Shown: positions 57,613-64,000 of the stretch, in pieces
Layout: the number at the start of each line of letters is the position of its first letter
Position numbering within the stretch: the stretch's first letter is position 1
DNA from: Ianthella basta
Lineage: Eukaryota > Porifera > Demospongiae > Verongiida > Ianthellidae
Assembly (NCBI GenBank): GCA_964019415.1
Contig: OZ025881.1
Span: 2,917,780 to 2,981,779, forward strand
Reading direction: 5' to 3'
Length of the DNA: 64,000 nt
The notes under the pieces: model-generated
Told to the model about the DNA's origin: nothing
Databases searched by the model: none
What the model saw: only the letters and a program-made list of their open reading frames with translations
Position numbers and translations under genes: made by a program

Positions 57613-60600
57613 CTAATCTTCACTCTCAGTCTGCTCAGTCTCCGTAGTTGGTTGCACTGAGCTTGCAATTGCCTGTCCTTCACCACTATTGTCACTTTTC
57701 GTTGTTCCTTCTTGTTTTGGCTCTTCGACACTTTTTGGTGGCTCTTGCAGCTCCTCTCCTGTGCCACTGGCAGTGGCCTCTCCTGTCTGCTGTTCCATCT
57801 CACTAGGTCCATACTCCCTCCAAATGTCTGGTGAGAGGTAGTCCTTGAGCAGGTTACAGCTGATCTCCCACAGCTGCTCCTGGTGGATCTGGTTCCTGTG
57901 GCATGCAGGGATGAGACTGATAAGATTGCAGCATATACTACTAGGTAAAAATATTGCAATACAGAGTGCAGTAGTGCAAGCATACGTACAATGACTAAAC
58001 TGATCCAAACATGTGCAGTAACTGGTTTCTAGCTCAGTTGTGAATCATGGTGAAGTATTATATCAATACTAGTGACCTTAATAAGATGGTCAGGGCACGA
58101 TTCCATGAAAACTACGTACTTTGCACACTAATTGCAAATATACCTGTTCCTAATTTGTGTTCAAGCCCTTAACTTTCATTGCTACTGCCACAGCACACAT
58201 GCATGCACATTTCACTGCAGTAGCCTACTGCTAAGCTAGGTGTTGATATGTAGGTGGGTAATGTCTCTGGCTCTTAGTTTGATGACTGCATGAGGGAGAT
58301 GATTTAGAGTTGCCACCAGTAAAGCTCCACTCCCCACTTTGCCCTTGCCTCACCAAGACACTAATACTAGTACAGCATGCTGGTAGACCCAACAGCAGTG
58401 ATTAACTATCTTCACTGCACAGGACTGCTACACAACAATGGTAGATGACCACTATACTATTAAGCATTGCTTACATTGCAGCAGTTGCGATGAGTTTTGG
58501 TTTGCAGTTGCTGTAGTACACAAACTCCTCCGGCTTGTTCAGTTCTGGGTTAACTGCAGCATTCAATGTGGTGGCAGCCCCTTTAACAGAGTCTCTTATA
58601 AACCCTGTAAAAGCGTCAAACAAAAATAACAAAGAAATTGCATACATGTTACACTTTGTTCCACTCTAGCCAGAATTTCACACTTGTCAATTTCAAACAT
58701 GAAACTCTGGCTAGTGTGAAAGTGTAATATGGATACCCTACCTAGCCACTCAAGCATCTACAACATACGTAATTGCATACATCTCTCTATATACTACACG
58801 AATGCACAGCATTGTGGGGTGAGCTCACGCATTGCATGTTTAGAGCTGATCTGTTTCCATTTGCATTCTGTACATGCCTATATTACGTCACAGGTTGTGT
58901 GGAGCAGAAATGGTACCACTTGCATTCATTAGACGCCTAGCTCACATCAGAATATGCATAAGGCTGCACAACTGTGAGCCTTTTGGCAAGCAGTTGACCA
59001 ATGAGATGAGAGGAAAATGAAATTCAAAATAATGCACAATCAGCAGTTTTTGTTGTGGCTGTGACAAGGTGTTGCAGAGGTCTGGAAAATGCTTGTTCTT
59101 GGAGGAGAAGATGGTCTTTGATAGGCAAAGCAGAACTGGAAGGGACATTTTAATCACTTTTAGGAGCGTTCATCTGAACCTATTTGCTGCATTACTTTGC
59201 AGAACAGGGACTAGTGCAGTGTTCAGTGCCTAGAAGACGTCCATCACTGATTTACACTACGACTGACTTGGCTTCATTCTTGCGTTTTTACTACTGTCAC
59301 AGCCTCTTGGAAGTTCCAGTCCCCGTAACATTCATTGTCACCACCACAGGGAAATCGGTAAGGCTGTATAGCTTGACATGCTAGAGTAGACTGCCCACAT
59401 AGTGGAACCCCTATAATACGGACTGCTGTTCGCACTGAACTTTCCCATGTTCCAGACAGTTTCAAAATCCTTAGTATAGACAATTTGCGGCACCCACCAA
59501 CTTCTGTGCTGTTTCTGTCACTTGTCAGAGGTAGCGGTGCAAATCAGGGAGTGAGCATTTTCTGGCAGCAGCTTGAAATGTCCGGATTATTAGGTGTGGT
59601 TTATACAGAGTTGTATAGGGCAGTGCATAGGGCACTGCCCGCAATACGGATTAATGGGGTGTCCGCATTTCAAGGGGAAGTTTATACAGGTAGAATAGAA
59701 CTAATCATTGGGACTTTAGAAAGTGTCCACATAAGTGCACATAAGAGGTGTCTGCTTTTCAGGGGTGTCCATAAGGCAGGGTTCCACTGTAGTTCTCTTG
59801 ATGGATTTCTTGTGTAATTCACAGGTCCCATATCGTGATATGGGACCACTTTCAAGATGGTGATGCTTGAGGTCTACGTTTACAAGGCTCGTAATCATCT
59901 TTGATTGCATTTTGCCGCCTATGTCTCAAGTGAAATTAGGACATAGGTATGTGTTTGCAAGGTAATGCTAGTAAGAAGCCTATAGAATGACTCTCCTGTG
60001 AGATATAGCTCCAAATATCATAAGAGCAACGGGCATTTTAAAATGGCAGCACCCTGAGAGTCTATAGACTTGCTGCATTTTCTAACTTCCTCTCTTGTGT
60101 AGTACTTTAGTTGAAGGGGAATTAGAACCATTTCTTCCTTATTTTAATGGACTGACTCTGTATGTTTATTGTGTTACTTTCTGATCCCCAACTAGCCTGG
60201 ACCGGTCAGATTTACACGTGTTGTGTTCCCCTATGTGTGTCAGTGACCCTGTACTGAGTTGCCATAGAATGCTTTGTAACTGTTGTGTCAGGGACCATCG
60301 GCATTCAAATGAGCTCCTGTGGATTCCCATTACATGTGGCATAGTCGGCAAGATTGGAACTTGCAATGGCGGAGACAGGTGGTGACACTCCAGCCAGTGG
60401 AGGCCCGTCCAGGTCTGACAGGGAGGTCAACTGTGCATTACATCCCGTCATTATTCCCAATTCCTATTCGGGGGACGGGTTGGGATGAATGCATCTGTAC
60501 AGCACGCAGTTTCAGGCTAAGAAGCGGCGGCCAGACGAGTCATGGGCTGATTTTGCTGACGGCCTGAAGCTCCTAGCTGATAGGGCGTTACCTGAGCTCC

Positions 60601-63600
60601 AGGAAGAAGCCCAGGAGAAGCTTTCATTAGACCACTTCCTGTGGGAGATGACCAAGCAGCAGGTGGTTTTTGCAGTGCGCCAGCGAAGGCCGAAGACACT
60701 GGATGATGCAGTAGCCATTGAATACTTTGTGACTGCTGTGTTGGTGACCATTGGTGTTCGAACGAGCTCCCGTGGACTCCTACTATGTTTATAATATACC
60801 AATGCAAAAAGGTTCCTTGAAAGAATTGCTTGAGTTTCAACCAAAAGGCCTGACATTGCACATGATGGGAAACTACCTTATGGAGCTCATTGAGACAGTG
60901 GAACAGCATAGCGCACTTCAGAAATCATGGTGCATAAGTGAGCAATTGGCAAGTAGTTCAAGTTCAGGGGCGCCAGAAGCCCCACGAGTTTTTCTTAACT
61001 CGAAATACTTGTTCTCACACAGTTGTGAACAGATGGCAACCACCTTGCCCAGCACTATGATGCCTGGCCACAGTGTGCTCTAAAATGTCGGCATTTTCTG
61101 GCATCCTACAGCCAAGTAGGAGGCGGTGAACGAGTTTCAGGAAAACGTGTCTGCCGACCCTTCCCACGTCCAGCAACCCACCCTTGGCTAGCCCAGAGCT
61201 TCCTGATTGGACAAAGGCAGGAATGGAATACAGACGAGGAGTGTCTACTTTTTGTGGCACATCCCCATGGCAACATACATATAAGCCTCCACCTCCAAGA
61301 TGGGTATCAAGTCGTTTGCAACAAAACGTCTTTGCACAGCTCAGAATTAACCTGTGTATGCTAACACGAGGCTCTTCTTTACACTGTACAACAACGGCTG
61401 AGGTGATCGAGGAAGTTTGGTAGCAATATAGCAGCTGCCGTCAGAGGAGTGTGATGCAAAAACATGCTAAAACTTTCCCTCCAGTACGGAGGGAAAGTTT
61501 CAACAGTAGCCTATTTCCAAACTCCTCTCACCTGCTGGCATTCTTAGGCATAGAGGGTTGCCTGTGATGAGGTTTGGTTGCAAACTAGCATTGCAGCTAG
61601 TAATATATATATATGGTGCAAGTTGCATTATATATGCTGTTGCGATGGCAACTTCAAAATGATATCCAACGTAAACAGCCAGTTGGGTGATAACAAGAAT
61701 TAAGAAGCATATACCATTGCGGGGTTGCCTGAATCCTTTATAGGAAGTGAGCAAAGTGCCACCGAAGTATCTGTGGTGCCGTAACTGATCTGAATTTACT
61801 GGGAAGTAACTGTATTCATGTACAGGAAGAAAATCATGGCAACACTTATATACAGTAGCACTCTCAGCCTCTTATAGCCTAGCGACCTATTTCCCTTCAT
61901 TTTTGGCATAGATTTATTACCAAAATGCACCTTTTTCTTTTAGCTAGTACAGTAGCTTTCTTGGAATGTTATCTAAAGGAGTCGACAAAAACTCACTGTG
62001 TAAGCACAGTACATTATGTAATCATAAACAATGACTTATAGAATGTAAATGGCTGTCGTGGCACATCTGTATTGTTGAGCTGTGACGCCACAACCTTACC
62101 TTGCATGTTGTTACCCATACTCTACACCATAACTGCAATAGGTTATGTAATAGTAGTGAGCGATAGCAGAATCATCAATTGCATTACAGTTCATGCTGTG
62201 CTGTGCAAGGTTACCTACCAAAGGCCTTTGCAATTGTATGCACAGTTGAAAGAGCAGTCATATCTGAAAATCCTCTATCCATCTCAGTATTAACCTGGGA
62301 AATGTATGCAGTGATACCATATTCAATGTCAAGCACCTTTCCAATTATCGAATCAAACAGCATTAGCAGCAAGTCACATAATATACCTTATAGGGAATAC
62401 ATGAATACACACCTCCACCACACTAGAAGCGCACCAACACCATCAAGACACCAACAAGTATTCTAAGCCAAGGCAAAAGTGCTCATCCACTGGCGAGAAG
62501 ACTTTCAATGTGCCTGAAATAGAACAAGTCTGAGCTGTGCTTTCCTTTATCACCTCGGAAGAACAACTATTTGCTTACGTTGTTGCTGTCCCTTTCGCTA
62601 GCTAGTTAGCTAATGTGAACATGTCCACTTGGACTGCCGGTTCAAGAGATGCAAAAGGGACTAGCAAAACACCTTCCCTCTGCCAATAGAGTACTCGTTG
62701 CTGCCTTTCAGAAGCGAAGAATGGGTAGCAGGTTAGGCTTTCACTTATGGAGCAGTGAGGTCACACTTTGCAAAATTCGTAATCTCAGTAGACCACAACG
62801 GGTGGGATTCATCTTTAAAAGTGTAAGGAAGGAGTTTGAGTGCTTGTTTTTCTTGCTAGTGTTCTAGATGGCACACTAGCGTTCTTTAACTTCCATAAAG
62901 ATTGGCCATAAAGCACACTGCAGGATTATGCAATGTAAAGTACTCAAAATTCCTTTGATCCGCCCACACATGTCAACTATAAGTTAGTTATAACTGGCCC
63001 ACAGATGGCTAACTTAGACAAGCTACACTATAATATTTTGCACTAGGACTCACATATCCAGGATGCACTGCAGACACCACAACTCCTTTGCTGGTCACCC
63101 TTCTCTGCAGAGCAGCCCCCATCATGATCTATGCACATAATGCACACCAATTTCATGAACAGCCTCAAAACATTTGCATGTCAAATTATGTTAGTGATCA
63201 GCACCTGGTCTAGTAATAATTGCCAACTGACACTCAGGATAACAGTGTCATGCTTGCACCACAATGATTTGCATGTCAAATTAAGTTAGTGATCAGCACC
63301 TGGTCAAGCAATAATTGCCAACTGACACTCAGGATAACAGTGTCATGCTTGCACCACAATGATTTGCATGTCAAATTAAGTTAGTGATCAGCACCTGGTC
63401 AAGCAATAATTGCCAACTGACACTCAGGATAACAGTGTCATGCTTGCACCACAATGATTTGAAGTGTCAAATTAAGTTAGTGATCAGCAATGATTTGCAT
63501 GTCAAATTAAGTTAGTGATCAGCACCTGGTCAAGCAATAATTGCCAACTGACACTCAGGGTAACAGTGTCATGCTTGCACCACAATGATTACCACGTAAG

Positions 63601-64000
63601 TTCTAATTTTCATGGGACTTTACTTTCGCAAATTTCATAAGGAAGTCGGCATACGTGAAAATATTTTCTTGTGAAAGTTTCATGCTTTACACTTCCAGTA
63701 TGTAAATACATTGCATATGTTACCAATACAAATAACCAGGTGACCATTCACGCAAACATAATCGCAAATTACCCTTCCAAATGATGATTCGCGAAATCTT
63801 GTGAAAATTAGAGCTTACATGGTACTACACTGTGAAAATTGAGCTTATGGCCCTCAAGTCACACAGCGACTCCACCCCCTCAACACACACGCATGTTGCT
63901 CACATTGAAGAGTTTGGAGTTACTGTATTGTTTGAGTCTGCCATAGTTCTGTTCACCCTGGAGGTTAGCAGGATTGAATGGCATGGCCTGAGCGTGCATC
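57613..64000 (-). CDS. SDR retinol-dehydrogenase-like gene E, 3' part (exons 4 to 8)
   Basis: Exons in the window: 63904 to beyond 64000 (exon 4, its 3' part), 63054-63128, 62219-62294, 58475-58604, 57613-57895 (stop TAG). Exons 1-3 and the start lie outside. Seen: [20 protein letters not shown], catalytic [60 protein letters not shown] and the longest tail of the set (94 codons including stop). Closest to gene D, with shared intron insertions. The acceptor, donor and exon lengths equal those of A-D, so the gene is probably intact in the visible part. Confidence 0.85.
59398..59791. repeat. MITE with pogo/Tc1-mariner-like ends in intron 6 of gene E
   Basis: Left end AGTGGAACCCCTATAATACG, right end GGCAGGGTTCCACTGTA, giving imperfect inverted ends of the CAGTGGAACC type known from pogo-like elements. 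Several internal GTGTCC phrases; no transposase. Not present in D at the same place. Confidence 0.5.
60143..60790 (+). mobile_element. Old, mostly deleted Ty3/gypsy copy in intron 6 of gene E
   Basis: 5' LTR 60143-60334 (ending CCATTACA), a primer-site-like stretch, a gag remnant (about 60366-60715, with KLLADRALPELQEEAQEKL) and a partial 3' LTR (60717-60790). Everything between is gone. It is the same family and the same insertion place as 32560-35631 in gene D, with matching flanks on the right (CCAATGCAAAAAGGTTCCTT). Broken beyond function. Confidence 0.78.
62470..62960 (+). repeat. Dispersed repeat, longest copy, in intron 5 of gene E
   Basis: Holds GGACTAGCAAAACACC, TTCACTTATGGAGCAGTGAG and ACTCAAAATTCCTTTGATCC. 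Present reversed at 24776-25288 and shortened at 37315-37690. Family not recognised. Confidence 0.6.
63172..63591 (+). repeat. 95-bp tandem repeat, about 4.4 units, in intron 4 of gene E
   Basis: Units run GATTTGCATGTCAAATTAAG ... GCTTGCACCACAAT. One unit (about 63460-63490) is truncated. Genes B and D have a single unit at the same place (about 14230-14310 and 37880-37985), so the expansion is specific to E. Confidence 0.88.

Overview
The window reads as genomic DNA of an invertebrate animal. Genes are split by short GT-AG introns, the DNA is AT-rich with many small repeats, and there are Helitrons, MITEs, LINE and Ty3/gypsy elements. A demosponge such as Amphimedon is my best guess from sequence style and from the P2X7-C-like relics; this is inference and was not searched. 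Bases 286-485 are an assembly gap.

The backbone is a head-to-tail array of five genes, all on the minus strand, for short-chain dehydrogenases of the retinol dehydrogenase 11-14 type: A (1551-6933), B (9325-18300), C (20358-26021), D (30449-40690) and E (57613 to beyond 64000). All share the same eight-exon plan with almost identical exon lengths (159/184/35/192/75/76/127-130/variable last exon). The NAD(P) motif TGGNTGIG, the NNAG motif and the N-S-YxxxK catalytic residues are kept. Differences concentrate in the loop after the catalytic serine and in a low-complexity acidic C-terminal tail. Partial copies (18511-18565, 41583-41981, 55435-55711) show repeated unequal duplication.

Accessory DNA fills the introns and spacers. 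A-B spacer: an 11-bp-TSD transposon carrying a nested Helitron. B-C spacer: a long TG microsatellite, a foldback repeat and an exon relic. C: a Helitron in intron 4, two further repeats in intron 1. C-D spacer: a decayed spliced gene of a multicopy transposon-like family, convergent with a decayed P2X7 C-terminal-domain gene. D: a decayed Ty3/gypsy copy in intron 6, with an even shorter copy at the same place in E. D-E spacer: a MITE, a LINE relic, then a Ty3/gypsy element (44484-54921) with a second, apparently whole Ty3/gypsy element (49187-53927) inside it. Both have LTR pairs that look identical by eye, so both are recent.

The most unusual signal is a set of hammerhead-ribozyme-like motifs. 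The best, at 55003-55047, has the full core, a 6-bp stem I and a palindromic stem III. It lies in a small (about 0.4 kb) unit with about 31-bp terminal direct repeats and a 9-bp target duplication, which the outer Ty3/gypsy element later split. A second candidate lies at 108-152. A foldback element at 56022-56231 carries two degenerate cores, and intron 7 of the dehydrogenase genes carries decayed relatives. The architecture resembles the small hammerhead-bearing retroelements (Penelope-like or retrozyme type) known in animals. All coordinates come from reading splice signals and motifs by eye; no alignment or database search was possible.
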